Shown one piece after another: positions 36,110 to 45,257 of a stretch of 64,000 nucleotides of DNA. The number at the start of each line of letters is the position of its first letter. The first letter of the stretch is position 1. Under the pieces are notes generated by a model. It saw nothing but the letters and a program-made list of their open reading frames with translations, was not told the DNA's origin and did not search any database. This DNA is from Yoonia sp034652275 (GTDB taxonomy: Bacteria; Pseudomonadota; Alphaproteobacteria; Rhodobacterales; Rhodobacteraceae): the NCBI RefSeq assembly GCF_034652275.1, contig NZ_JAXIWG010000001.1:1178001-1242000 (forward strand), written 5' to 3'. Both the position numbers and the translations under genes were made by a program.

Positions 36110-36309
36110 TCGGTCACCTCCGGAATCGGCACGAGTTGCGGACGCGGCGCATGGTCAAATGTTTCGAACTGGCGGATGTCGTCCAGTTGCAGGACCTTGA
36201 CCACGGTCAATCCAAAAACGATTGCGATAAAGCCGACAAGCAGCAGACCGACACCGGCATTGCGCCCCTTGCGGCGTGTGTGCAGTTCATGTTCGACGCG
36301 GATCACCAT
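36106..36309 (-). CDS. small single-helix protein of the cta cluster, function unknown
   Basis: This 67-residue protein reads MVIRVEHELHTRRKGRNAGV, then one membrane helix (GLLLVGFIAIVFGLTVVKVL) and a short tail ending PQLVPIPEVTE. A small gene in this place between ctaB and ctaG is common in Rhodobacterales; it has no assigned role. I chose the ATG at 36309 because GGAGG lies six bases upstream; an ATG at 36315 would overlap that site. It overlaps both ctaB and ctaG, so a part in oxidase assembly or as an oxidase accessory subunit is inferred from context only. Confidence 0.75.
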   Translation of the reverse strand: MVIRVEHELHTRRKGRNAGVGLLLVGFIAIVFGLTVVKVLQLDDIRQFETFDHAPRPQLVPIPEVTE

Positions 36310-37244
36310 GACCATCCTCCAAATCCGTAAAGCCGCAGGGCGGCCTCGGCCAGCAATGCGCCGAAATGCGCGAACAGATAGTAAAGCGAAACCTTGAACA
36401 CCTTGATTTCGACGCGGTGCTTGTCAGCCTCGCAAGCGGCATCGTCGCGCCGCCAGATGTCATAGGCACCTTTCAGGAACCATGCGTTCATCACCACAGC
36501 GACCGCCATGTAAACAGGCCCACCAATCGAGGTCAGTCCAAGACCCAACGCGACGGGGACCAGCAACAGCGTATAGACCAGCACATGCCTGCGCGTCGCG
36601 TCGCGGCCATGCGTCTCGGTCAGCATCGGCACACCGGCGCGGCCGTAGTCCGATTTCACGAAGAGTGCGAGCGCCCAGAAATGCGGTGGCGTCCACATGA
36701 AGATCAGCGCGAACATCAAAAGCGATTCGATACTGACACCGCCCGTGGCGACCGCCCAGCCGATCATCGGAGGAAAGGCACCAGCGGCACCACCGATCAC
36801 GATGTTCTGCGGTGTCGCGCGCTTGAGCCACATCGAATAGACGACCAGATAGAAAAAGATCGTAAAGGCCAGCAAACCGGCAGCCAGAAAATTCGTCGCC
36901 AGCCCCAGCAGCAGGATGGAAAAGCCTGACAGCGCGACGCCGATCCCCAGCGCCTCGCCGGGGGCGACGCGCCCTGACGGGATGGGACGGCCCACCGTGC
37001 GTTTCATTACCGCGTCGATATCGGCGTCCCACCACATGTTCAGCGCACCCGACGCCCCTGCTCCGACCGCGATGCACAGGATCGCGACAAAACCAAGGAA
37101 AGGATGCACCGGCACAGGTGCCACCAGCAGACCGACAAGGGCAGTGAACACGACAAGCGACATCACCCGTGGCTTGAGCAGGGCGAAGTAATCGCCCATG
37201 CCCGCCTCGTGGGTGGTGTGGTCGTTGGCGCTGAAATCGGTCAT
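36303..37244 (-). CDS. ctaB: protoheme IX farnesyltransferase (heme O synthase)
   Basis: This 313-residue membrane enzyme adds a farnesyl group to heme b, giving heme O, the precursor of heme A. It is a UbiA-type prenyltransferase: DYFALLKPRVMSLVVFTALV and NMWWDADIDAVMKRT (Asp-rich Mg-diphosphate site) are typical, with about eight further helices. It follows ctaC by 79 bp containing a strong hairpin, and overlaps the small gene at its end. Confidence 0.95.
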   Translation of the reverse strand: MTDFSANDHTTHEAGMGDYFALLKPRVMSLVVFTALVGLLVAPVPVHPFLGFVAILCIAVGAGASGALNMWWDADIDAVMKRTVGRPIPSGRVAPGEALGIGVALSGFSILLLGLATNFLAAGLLAFTIFFYLVVYSMWLKRATPQNIVIGGAAGAFPPMIGWAVATGGVSIESLLMFALIFMWTPPHFWALALFVKSDYGRAGVPMLTETHGRDATRRHVLVYTLLLVPVALGLGLTSIGGPVYMAVAVVMNAWFLKGAYDIWRRDDAACEADKHRVEIKVFKVSLYYLFAHFGALLAEAALRLYGFGGWSW

Positions 37245-37280
37245 GGGCAGTCCGTCCTTGCAAAGTGCGGTGCAGTCACG

Positions 37281-37299
37281 CTGACGGATGGTCCGTCAG
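37281..37299 (-). other. perfect hairpin between ctaC and ctaB
   Basis: CTGACGGA and TCCGTCAG are exact complements around three bases, 25 bases after the ctaC stop. No T run follows. It may stabilise the ctaC message or lower ctaB expression relative to ctaC. Confidence 0.5.
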
Positions 37300-37323
37300 G
37301 TGAATGATGATCCGCCAGGGCGA

Positions 37324-38151
37324 TCAGGACAGACCCTGTTCGTCGGCCAGCCACGCGTCATAGGTTTCCTGGCTGACGACCTTGACGGTAATGGGCATAT
37401 AAGCATGCGCCTGACCGCAAAGTTCCGAACACTGGCCGAAATAGATACCTTCACGTTCGGCCGCGAACCACAGTTCGGCCAGACGGCCGGGGATGGCGTC
37501 CTGCTTCACACCAAAGGCGGGGATCGTCCAGGAATGGATCACGTCAGCGGCCGTCACCTGCATCACAACCGTTGCACCCACCGGCACAACGACGGCTGTG
37601 TCGGTCGCCAGCAGATACTGGTCCTGCGTATAGCCGAACTGTTCCAGTTCTTCGCGGGTCAGCATAAAGCTGTCAAAGCTCACGCCTTCGTCCACGTATT
37701 CATAGCCCCAATACCACTGGTAGCCCGTGACCTTGATTGTGATATCGGCTTGGGGGATTTCCTGCTGCTTGAACAAGATCGGCAGCGAGAACGCACCGAT
37801 GAAAACCAGAATGACGATCGGCACGACCGTCCATGCGATTTCGAGCGGCGAGTTGTGCGTGAAACCGGCGGGGTTGGGGTTGCGCCGCGCATTGTAGCGG
37901 ATGATCACATAGGCCAGCAGACCGGTCACGAAAACGGTGATGACCGTGATGATGACCAGCAGCATCGTATCGAGCCAAACGACATCGCGCGCCAGTTCGG
38001 TCGCCGAAGGCTGGAAACCCATGCCGCCCGGAACAGGCTGGCCCACGATTTCGAGGTCCTGGCCGATGTTCTGCTGCGCCGTGGCCGTGCTGCCCGCGAG
38101 AACCAGACCAAGCGTGGTCCAAACAGAGGTTGCAAAGGTGTTCAGTCGCAT
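37324..38151 (-). CDS. ctaC: cytochrome c oxidase subunit II
   Basis: This 275-residue protein has a signal peptide ending near STATAQQ, two membrane helices (TMLLVIITVITVFVTGLLAY and TVVPIVILVFIGAFSLPILF) and a periplasmic CuA domain. The CuA ligands are in CSELCGQAHAYM. It accepts electrons from cytochrome c. I prefer the ATG at 38151 (AGGG six bases before it); an ATG at 38169 adds six residues. It is the first gene of the cta cluster and divergent from tldD, so 38152-38331 holds promoters for both. The ctaD gene for subunit I is not in the window. Confidence 0.95.
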   Translation of the reverse strand: MRLNTFATSVWTTLGLVLAGSTATAQQNIGQDLEIVGQPVPGGMGFQPSATELARDVVWLDTMLLVIITVITVFVTGLLAYVIIRYNARRNPNPAGFTHNSPLEIAWTVVPIVILVFIGAFSLPILFKQQEIPQADITIKVTGYQWYWGYEYVDEGVSFDSFMLTREELEQFGYTQDQYLLATDTAVVVPVGATVVMQVTAADVIHSWTIPAFGVKQDAIPGRLAELWFAAEREGIYFGQCSELCGQAHAYMPITVKVVSQETYDAWLADEQGLS

Positions 38152-38331
38152 ATTGTACCCTAACTTCATAAGACCTTGCGGCCTCTTTCCCCGGTCAGTC
38201 CGCTCGGGCTACGGGCGGAATCCCATTGTCTTGCTGCGCCCATGTCCCATATCCTGACGCACAACTCAAGAACTGCTGTTGCGGCAAACAGACGCTTTTG
38301 CCCCCGAAAACCGCCGCCAAAGGATAATGTG

Positions 38332-39753
38332 ATGACCGCCACCCCATTTCGCCCGTTCGAGACCCATCTGGATCAGGCACGCGCGCTTGACCTGCTGCGC
38401 GAGGCGACGGCAGGGGCGGATGACGGCGAGTTGTTCATCGAACGGCGCAAGTCCGAGATGCTGTCGCTGGACGACGGGCGGATCAAGACGGCCAGTTTCG
38501 ATGCCTCCGAAGGCTTCGGGCTGCGCGCCGTGCGCGGCGAGACGGCAGGCTATGCCCATGCCACTACGATCGACGAACATGCGCTGCGCCGCGCTGTTGC
38601 GACTGCGCGTCTTGCCGTGGGCGACGGCGGCGGGGTGATGGCCGATGCGCCTGCGGGCACCAACCGCAAGCTTTACAGCGACGATGACCCGATGCTGCAG
38701 GCGACATTCCCCGCCAAGATCGACGTCCTGCGCGAGATTGACGCCTTTGCCCGCGCGCTTGACGCGCGTGTGGTGCAGGTGTCGGCCAGCATCGGCGCAT
38801 CCCATCAGGAGGTGGTGATCCTGCGACCCGAAGGAACGCTCGTCACCGACACGCGCCCGATGTCGCGCATCAATATCAGCGTGATCGTCGAACAGAACGG
38901 CAAGCGCGAAAGCGGTGGCATGGGGGGCGGCGGGCGTGTGGGCCTGATCGGGCTGATCGGCCGCGACCATTGGGAACCCATCGTGCGCGAGGCGTTGCGC
39001 ATCGCCCTTGTAAATCTGGATGCCGAACCTGCCCCTGCTGGCGTGATGGATGTCGTGCTTGGCCCCGGCTGGCCCGGTATCCTGCTGCACGAAGCCATCG
39101 GGCATGGGCTTGAGGGCGATTTCAACCGCAAGGGATCAAGCGCTTTTGCCGGGCTGATGGGCCAGCAGATCGCGGCCAAGGGCGTCACCGTACTGGATGA
39201 CGGCACGATCCCCGACCGCCGCGGCTCGATCACCGTGGACGACGAAGGCACGCCCAGCGCCCGCAACGTGCTGATCGAGGATGGCGTGCTGGTGGGCTAT
39301 ATGCAGGACCGCCAGAATGCCCGTCTGATGGGGGTTGCCCCCACCGGCAACGGGCGGCGCGAAAGCTTCGCCCATACACCGATGCCGCGCATGACCAACA
39401 CCTATATGCTGGCAGGCGACGCCAGCCCCGAAAGCCTTGTTTCGGAATTGAAGGACGGGATTTATGCGGTGGGCTTTGGCGGCGGGCAAGTCGATATCAC
39501 CAACGGCAAATTCGTGTTTTCCTGCACCGAAGCTTACCGCGTCAAAAATGGCGTCATCGGCGCGCCCGTGAAAGGGGCCACGCTGATCGGTGACGGCGCG
39601 ACCGCGCTGCAAAAGATCAGGGGCATCGGCAACGATCTTGCCCTTGACCCCGGCATCGGCAATTGCGGCAAGGCGGGCCAGTGGGTGCCAGTGGGCGTCG
39701 GCCAGCCCAGCCTGCTGATCGGTGGGCTGACCGTGGGGGGCGCGGCTGCCTGA
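38332..39753 (+). CDS. tldD: metalloprotease TldD
   Basis: This 473-residue protein has the zinc motif HEAIGH at 253-258, followed by GLEGDFNRKGSSAFAGLMGQ, and the C-terminal block GGGQVDITNGKFVFSCTEAY. TldD pairs with TldE to degrade unfolded peptides and mature modified peptides. tldE is not adjacent here. AAAGGA seven bases before 38332 fixes the start. It is divergent from ctaC, a common arrangement in this group. Confidence 0.95.
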   Translation: MTATPFRPFETHLDQARALDLLREATAGADDGELFIERRKSEMLSLDDGRIKTASFDASEGFGLRAVRGETAGYAHATTIDEHALRRAVATARLAVGDGGGVMADAPAGTNRKLYSDDDPMLQATFPAKIDVLREIDAFARALDARVVQVSASIGASHQEVVILRPEGTLVTDTRPMSRINISVIVEQNGKRESGGMGGGGRVGLIGLIGRDHWEPIVREALRIALVNLDAEPAPAGVMDVVLGPGWPGILLHEAIGHGLEGDFNRKGSSAFAGLMGQQIAAKGVTVLDDGTIPDRRGSITVDDEGTPSARNVLIEDGVLVGYMQDRQNARLMGVAPTGNGRRESFAHTPMPRMTNTYMLAGDASPESLVSELKDGIYAVGFGGGQVDITNGKFVFSCTEAYRVKNGVIGAPVKGATLIGDGATALQKIRGIGNDLALDPGIGNCGKAGQWVPVGVGQPSLLIGGLTVGGAAA

Positions 39754-39764
39754 AGTCCCGATTC

Positions 39765-39787
39765 GCAGCGCATAGGGGTTGCGCTGC
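39765..39787 (+). terminator. hairpin after tldD
   Basis: GCAGCGCA and TGCGCTGC are exact complements around seven bases, 12 bases after the tldD stop. A T6 run occurs only about 20 bases later, so termination is likely but not certain. Confidence 0.45.
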
Positions 39788-39915
39788 GCACGGAAGAAAT
39801 CACAAATGTTTTTTGTTTGAAGGGCTTACCGCTAAGCTCGACAGATTGTCGCAGCGATTCATGGCTTGTTAACGCTGTGGGCATAAACCTTGTGAAGCAA
39901 TAGGCGGAGCAAGGG

Positions 39916-41046
39916 ATGACCAAACCGACACGATCTTCCACCACCCCCCAACTCCCCCCCACCACGGAAGAGGATGCGATCATCCACCTTCGCCTATTGC
40001 GATCCCGCCGCGTCGGGCCTGCGACCTATCGGCGGTTGCTGGCAGAATACGGCAGCGCGGCTGACGCGCTGAAGGCCCTACCCGATGTCGCCCGCGCGGC
40101 CGGTGTCGATGATTATGAAATCTGCCCCATCGGCGTGATCCGCGCCGAATTGCAGGCGGGCAAAGCCGCGGGTGCGCGGCTTTTGTCGGACCGTGACCCG
40201 CTTTATCCCGATGCCTTGCGCATGATCTCCGATGCGCCACCGATGATGTGGTGTCTGGGGCGGGCCGATTTGCTGGCGCGCCCGATGGTGGCGCTGGTCG
40301 GTGCGCGCAACGCGTCATCCTTGGGCAGCCGCATGGCGCGCAAACTCGCGGGTGATTTGGCTGATGCGGGCTATATCGTGGTCTCTGGTCTGGCACGCGG
40401 GATCGACACGGCGGCGCATCTGGGCGCACTGGCGGGCGGCACCGTGGCCGTTTTGGCGGGCGGTGTCGATGTGATCTATCCTGTGGACAACACCCAACTG
40501 GCCCATGACATCGCCAAGCAAGGGCTGCGCCTGTCGGAAATGCCGATGGGGCTGCAACCACAGGCGCGGCATTTTCCGGCGCGCAACAGGATCATCTCGG
40601 GGCTGGCACAGGCCGTTGTCGTGGTCGAGGCGGCGGCAAGATCGGGCAGCCTGATCACCGCGCGCAATGCGCTGGATCAGGCGCGTGACGTGCTGGCGGT
40701 GCCCGGCCATCCATTCGATGCGCGCGCGGCAGGGTGCAATATGCTGCTGCGCGACGGCGCGACGCTGGTGCGATCCGCCGAGGACGTGATCGAGGCGCTG
40801 GCGCCCAAAACCGTGACGGCGCCACCTGTGCCAGAGCCAGTCGCACACCCCCGCCCCGCCCTGCGCAATATCGCCGCATTGCACGCGATGATCCTGTCTC
40901 GCCTTGGCCCCGCCCCTGTCGCCGAGGACCAACTTTTGCGCGATCTGGCGGTGGCAGCCACAGATGTGGCACCTGCCCTTGTCGATCTGGAACTTGACGG
41001 CAAGATCACGCGGCAGGCGGGCGGATTGCTGGCCCGCGCCGTCTGA
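39916..41046 (+). CDS. dprA: DNA-processing protein DprA
   Basis: This 376-residue protein loads RecA onto incoming single-stranded DNA in natural transformation. The Rossmann core carries VALVGARNASSLGSRMARKL, VSGLARGIDTAAHLGAL and RHFPARNRIISGLAQAVVVV, all typical. An N-terminal helix-hairpin region (LLRSRRVGPATYRRLLAEYG) and a C-terminal winged-helix segment complete it. It is 133 bp before topA, a frequent neighbour in alphaproteobacteria. In this group DprA also serves capture of gene-transfer-agent DNA. Confidence 0.95.
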   Translation: MTKPTRSSTTPQLPPTTEEDAIIHLRLLRSRRVGPATYRRLLAEYGSAADALKALPDVARAAGVDDYEICPIGVIRAELQAGKAAGARLLSDRDPLYPDALRMISDAPPMMWCLGRADLLARPMVALVGARNASSLGSRMARKLAGDLADAGYIVVSGLARGIDTAAHLGALAGGTVAVLAGGVDVIYPVDNTQLAHDIAKQGLRLSEMPMGLQPQARHFPARNRIISGLAQAVVVVEAAARSGSLITARNALDQARDVLAVPGHPFDARAAGCNMLLRDGATLVRSAEDVIEALAPKTVTAPPVPEPVAHPRPALRNIAALHAMILSRLGPAPVAEDQLLRDLAVAATDVAPALVDLELDGKITRQAGGLLARAV

Positions 41047-41061
41047 AGGGAAAACTTCAAT

Positions 41062-41094
41062 GCCTCCGGCGGGGATATTTCGGCTCGAAAGATG
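41062..41094 (+). repeat. dispersed element, type B, between dprA and topA
   Basis: GCCTCCGGCGGGGATATTTC continues into GGCTCGAAAGATG, 16 bases after the dprA stop. It is the only copy not at a convergent junction; both genes read to the right. It matches the copies at 19261 and, inverted, 61921 in at least 28 of 33 positions by eye. Confidence 0.8.
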
Positions 41095-41179
41095 GGCCAA
41101 ATTTCGCGTCATTGACATTCGCGCCATCGTCGCCACATCTTGCGCCACTTGAACAAAGCCGCGCAGATAAAGGATTCCC

Positions 41180-43792
41180 ATGCCCGTCGTCGTTGTCGAA
41201 TCCCCCGCAAAAGCCAAGAAAATCAACGAATATCTTGGGCGCGGCTATACGGTTCTGGCGTCCTACGGCCATGTCCGCGACCTGCCACCCAAGGATGGGT
41301 CGGTCCTGCCGGATGACGATTTCGACATGAAATGGGAAATCGCGACCGACAGCAAAAAGCATATCAAGGCCATCGTGGATGCGCTGAAAGATGACAATGA
41401 ACTGATCCTCGCCACCGACCCCGACCGCGAGGGCGAGGCGATTTCATGGCACCTGACCGAGGCCCTGACCGAGAAGAAAGCGATCCGCAAGGACACGCCC
41501 GTCAGCCGTGTGGTGTTCAACGCGATCACGAAAACCGCGATCCTCGAGGCGATGAAAAACCCCCGTCAGGTCGATGCGCCCCTGGTCGAGGCGTATCTGG
41601 CACGTCGTGCCTTGGATTATCTGGTGGGGTTCAACCTGTCCCCCGTTCTGTGGCGCAAACTGCCGGGGGCCAAATCTGCGGGCCGCGTACAATCGGTCTG
41701 TCTGCGCCTGATCGTCGAGCGCGAGATGGAGATCGAGGCGTTCCGCAATCAGGAATACTGGACCGTCAAGGCGCAGCTGCAATCGCCCCGCGGCCAGATG
41801 TTCGAGGCGCGGCTGACGACGCTGGCGGGCAAGAAGCTTGATAAATTCGATCTGGGCAATGCCACGCAGGCCGAAATGGCCGTGCAGGCGGTAAATTCGC
41901 GTGATCTGAAGATCACAAGCGTCGAAGCGAAACCCGCCACCCGCAACCCTAGCCCGCCTTTCATGACCTCGACCCTGCAGCAAGAGGCAAGCCGCAAATT
42001 CGGCATGGGCGCCAAGCAGACGATGAGCGTGGCGCAGCGTTTGTACGAATCGGGTCTCATTACCTATATGCGGACCGACGGGATCGACATGGCGCCCGAG
42101 GCCGTGACCGGCGCACGCGATGCAATCAAAGCGAAGTTTGGCGCGAAATACCTGCCCGATCAGCCGCGCATCTATAAAAACAAGGCCAAGAACGCGCAGG
42201 AAGCGCATGAATGTATCCGCCCCACCGATATGATGGTCGCCGCCGATCAGGCCGATATCAAGGATGCCGACCAGCGCAAACTGTACGACCTGATTTACAA
42301 GCGCACACTGGCCAGCCAGATGGCGGCGGCCCAGTTGGAACGCACGACCGTCGATGTCGCCAGCGCGGACGGGCAGGTTATCCTGCGCGCCAACGGGCAG
42401 GTCATGATCTTTGACGGCTTCATCGCGATCTACGAAGAAGGCCGCGACGATACGGCGGATGAGGACGACAAGCGCCTGCCGCAACTGGCGCAGGGCGAAA
42501 AGGTCGTCAAGCAATCGGTCGACCCCGAACAGCATTTCACCCAGCCGCCGCCGCGCTATACCGAGGCAACGCTGGTCAAGCGGATGGAAGAACTGGGCAT
42601 CGGGCGACCCTCGACCTATGCGTCGATTGTCACGACGATTCAGGATCGCGGCTATGTCGAAAAGGACAAGAACCGCCTGATCCCGCAGGACAAGGGCCGT
42701 TTGGTCACCGCCTTCCTGATGAACTATTTCCAGAAATACATTGGCTATGACTTCACCGCCGATCTGGAGAACCAGCTGGACGAGGTTAGCGCGGGCGACG
42801 CCGATTATAAAAAGGTGCTGCACCGTTTCTGGCGCGATTTTTCCGCCGCCATCGCCGAAACCGCAGACCTGCGCATCGGTGAAGTCCTCGACAAGATCAA
42901 CGAGGTGCTGGAACCGCATCTGTTCCCGCCGACCGCCGATGGCACCGACCCGCGCCTTTGCCCCAACTGTGGCGCAGGGCGTTTGTCGATGCGCACGGCG
43001 CGGTCGGGTGGCGCGTTCATCGGCTGTTCGAATTACCCCGAATGCCGCTATACCCGCCCCTTCGGTCCGCCCGACCCCGAGGCCGAAAAATCAGCCATCC
43101 CCCCCGATGGCAAATTGCTGGGCCATGATGCGGGCGACGAGATCCGCATTTTCAAAGGCCGGTTCGGCCCCTATGTCCAGCGCGGCGCCACGTCCGAGGC
43201 GAACCCCAAGCCCGACCGCACCGGCGTGCCCGAAGGCTGGGCACCCGAGGAGGTGGATCTCGAACAGGCGTTGCGCCTGCTGCAACTGCCGCGCCAGATC
43301 GGCCCGCACCCCGAGGATGGCGTCATGGTCTGGGCCAATATCGGGCGCTATGGGCCTTATCTCAAACACGCGGCCAGCACGTCCGACAAGGGCGGCACCA
43401 ATGCCAATCTCGACGGTATCGACGAGGTCTGGACCGTGGGCATGAACCGCGCCGTGCAATTGCTGGCCGAAAAGGTCGCGTCCCGCGGCGGGCGCGGCAG
43501 GGCGGCTGCCCCGATCCGCGAATTGGGGGAACACCCGCAGGCGGGTGGTGCTGTCGCGATTTATGACGGCAAATACGGGCCTTACGTGAAATGGGATAAG
43601 ATCAACGCCACGATCCCCGAAACCATCACGCCCGATGATCTGACGCTGGCGCAGGCCATCGACCTGATTGATGAACGCGCGTCCAAGGCGGGGAAAAAGA
43701 AGCCATCGGCCAAGAAACCGGCGGCGAAAAAGCCTGCTGCCAAGAAACCGGCCGCGAAAAAAGCCGCGCCAAAGAAAGCGGCCACCAAATAA
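41180..43792 (+). CDS. topA: DNA topoisomerase I
   Basis: This 870-residue type IA topoisomerase relaxes negative supercoils. It starts VVVVESPAKAKKINEYLG, the TOPRIM Glu region, with DPDREGEAISWH as metal-binding motif. The catalytic Tyr296 is in GLITYMRTDG. One C4 zinc finger follows (CPNCG ... GCSNYPECRYTRPFG), then several topoisomerase C-terminal repeats (GRFGPYVQRG, GRYGPYLKHA, GKYGPYVKWD). The last 30 residues are Lys/Ala/Pro repeats of the AAKKP type, a DNA-binding tail. Confidence 0.96.
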   Translation: MPVVVVESPAKAKKINEYLGRGYTVLASYGHVRDLPPKDGSVLPDDDFDMKWEIATDSKKHIKAIVDALKDDNELILATDPDREGEAISWHLTEALTEKKAIRKDTPVSRVVFNAITKTAILEAMKNPRQVDAPLVEAYLARRALDYLVGFNLSPVLWRKLPGAKSAGRVQSVCLRLIVEREMEIEAFRNQEYWTVKAQLQSPRGQMFEARLTTLAGKKLDKFDLGNATQAEMAVQAVNSRDLKITSVEAKPATRNPSPPFMTSTLQQEASRKFGMGAKQTMSVAQRLYESGLITYMRTDGIDMAPEAVTGARDAIKAKFGAKYLPDQPRIYKNKAKNAQEAHECIRPTDMMVAADQADIKDADQRKLYDLIYKRTLASQMAAAQLERTTVDVASADGQVILRANGQVMIFDGFIAIYEEGRDDTADEDDKRLPQLAQGEKVVKQSVDPEQHFTQPPPRYTEATLVKRMEELGIGRPSTYASIVTTIQDRGYVEKDKNRLIPQDKGRLVTAFLMNYFQKYIGYDFTADLENQLDEVSAGDADYKKVLHRFWRDFSAAIAETADLRIGEVLDKINEVLEPHLFPPTADGTDPRLCPNCGAGRLSMRTARSGGAFIGCSNYPECRYTRPFGPPDPEAEKSAIPPDGKLLGHDAGDEIRIFKGRFGPYVQRGATSEANPKPDRTGVPEGWAPEEVDLEQALRLLQLPRQIGPHPEDGVMVWANIGRYGPYLKHAASTSDKGGTNANLDGIDEVWTVGMNRAVQLLAEKVASRGGRGRAAAPIRELGEHPQAGGAVAIYDGKYGPYVKWDKINATIPETITPDDLTLAQAIDLIDERASKAGKKKPSAKKPAAKKPAAKKPAAKKAAPKKAATK

Positions 43793-43865
43793 CGGCGCTG
43801 CACTGCGGCGATTGACTTTCGCGGGGGGCCGCGACAGTTTTGCGCAAATCGGTAAGGGGAGCGGC

Positions 43866-44570
43866 ATGAAAAAGGTATACGGCTCGGCGCAGGAGGCTCT
43901 GGATGGGCTTTTGTTCGACGGCATGTTCATCGCGGCGGGGGGCTTTGGCCTGTGCGGGATTCCCGAATTGCTGCTGGCGGCGATCAAGGATGCAGGCACC
44001 AAGGATCTGACCTTTGCGTCCAACAACGCAGGCGTCGATGATTTCGGCATCGGCATCCTGTTGCAGACGCGACAGGTGAAAAAGATGATCTCGTCCTATG
44101 TGGGCGAGAATGCCGAATTCATGCGCCAGTATCTGAGCGGAGAGTTGGAGCTGGAATTCAACCCCCAAGGCACGCTGGCCGAACGGATGCGCGCCGGTGG
44201 CTGCGGTATCCCCGGTTTCTATACCAAAACCGGCGTCGGAACGGTCATCGCGGATGGCAAGGAACACAAGGATTTCAACGGCCAGACCTATATTCTGGAA
44301 CATGGAATCTTTGCCGACCTGTCGATCGTGAAGGCATGGAAAGCGGATGAAACGGGCAACCTCGTGTTCCGCAAAACCGCGCGCAATTTTAACCCGCCCG
44401 CCGCGATGTGCGGCAAGGTCTGCGTCGTCGAGGTCGAAGAGATCGTTCCTACAGGCAGCCTTGACCCCGACACGATCCACTTGCCCGGCATCTATGTGCA
44501 CCGGATCATTCAGGGCACGCATGAAAAACGGATCGAACAGCGCACAACGCGCAAGCGGGAGACAGTGTAA
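43866..44570 (+). CDS. scoA: 3-oxoacid CoA-transferase subunit A
   Basis: This 234-residue protein is the alpha subunit of succinyl-CoA:3-ketoacid CoA transferase, used in acetoacetate and ketone-body use. IAAGGFGLCGIPELLLAAI, SNNAGVDDFGIGILL and YVGENAEFMRQYLSGELELE are family blocks. AAGGGGAG seven bases before 43866 gives the start. The gene overlaps subunit B by one base (TAATG). Acetate CoA-transferase activity is a less likely option. Confidence 0.93.
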   Translation: MKKVYGSAQEALDGLLFDGMFIAAGGFGLCGIPELLLAAIKDAGTKDLTFASNNAGVDDFGIGILLQTRQVKKMISSYVGENAEFMRQYLSGELELEFNPQGTLAERMRAGGCGIPGFYTKTGVGTVIADGKEHKDFNGQTYILEHGIFADLSIVKAWKADETGNLVFRKTARNFNPPAAMCGKVCVVEVEEIVPTGSLDPDTIHLPGIYVHRIIQGTHEKRIEQRTTRKRETV

Positions 44571-45193
44571 TGCCTTGGGATCGCAATCAGATGGCCGCAC
44601 GCGCCGCCGAAGAACTGCAGGACGGCTGGTACGTCAACCTTGGCATCGGCATCCCGACGCTGGTCGCCAATTACGTCGGCGACAAGGACATCACGCTGCA
44701 ATCCGAAAACGGCATGCTGGGCATGGGCCCTTTCCCGTTTGAAGGTGACGAAGACCCCGATCTGATCAATGCAGGCAAGCAGACGATCACCGAACTCAAA
44801 CGCACCGCCTATTTCGACAGTGCGACATCCTTTGGCATGATCCGTGGCGGCAAGATCGCAGCCGCGATCCTTGGCGCGATGGAAGTGGCCGAAAACGGCG
44901 ATCTGGCGAACTGGATGATTCCCGGCAAGCTGGTCAAGGGCATGGGGGGTGCGATGGATCTGGTCGCCGGTGTGGGCCGTGTGATCGTGGTGATGGACCA
45001 CACCAACAAGCATGGCGAATCGAAGGTGCTGAAATCCTGCACCCTGCCGCTGACAGGCAAAGGTGTCGTGGACCGGATCATCACCAATCTGGGTGTGCTT
45101 GATGTGGTCGAAGGCGGTTTGCGGATCGTGGAATGCGCCGAAGGCGTGACCGAGGCCGAATTGCGCGCCGCGACCGAAGCGACGATCGTCTGA
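44570..45193 (+). CDS. scoB: 3-oxoacid CoA-transferase subunit B
   Basis: This 207-residue beta subunit holds the catalytic Glu46 in LQSENGMLGMGP, which forms the glutamyl-CoA thioester. VNLGIGIPTLVANYV, GKLVKGMGGAMDLVAGVGRV and the C-terminal LRAATEA segment are typical. It is coupled to scoA by TAATG. A strong bidirectional terminator follows 21 bp after the stop. Confidence 0.94.
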   Translation: MPWDRNQMAARAAEELQDGWYVNLGIGIPTLVANYVGDKDITLQSENGMLGMGPFPFEGDEDPDLINAGKQTITELKRTAYFDSATSFGMIRGGKIAAAILGAMEVAENGDLANWMIPGKLVKGMGGAMDLVAGVGRVIVVMDHTNKHGESKVLKSCTLPLTGKGVVDRIITNLGVLDVVEGGLRIVECAEGVTEAELRAATEATIV

Positions 45194-45214
45194 AGGTCAT
45201 CCAACTAATGTCAA

Positions 45215-45249
45215 AAAAAGCCCTGCCAGATGATCTGGCAGGGCTTTTT
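45215..45249. terminator. bidirectional rho-independent terminator
   Basis: A perfect 16-base stem with A5 on one side and T5 on the other (AAAAAGCCCTGCCAGA, loop TGA, then its complement) lies between scoB and the convergent transglycosylase gene. It fits both directions. Confidence 0.93.
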
Positions 45250-45257
45250 CTTTGGCC

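Noticed and set aside
41444..42919. 491-codon open frame on the minus strand inside topA
   Set aside because: It is a shadow of topA, whose frame holds TOPRIM and catalytic Tyr motifs; the antisense protein has no recognisable features.
43680..43790. Tandem repeats at the end of topA as a satellite or CRISPR-like array
   Set aside because: They encode the Lys/Ala/Pro tail common in topoisomerase I of this group; there are no spacers.
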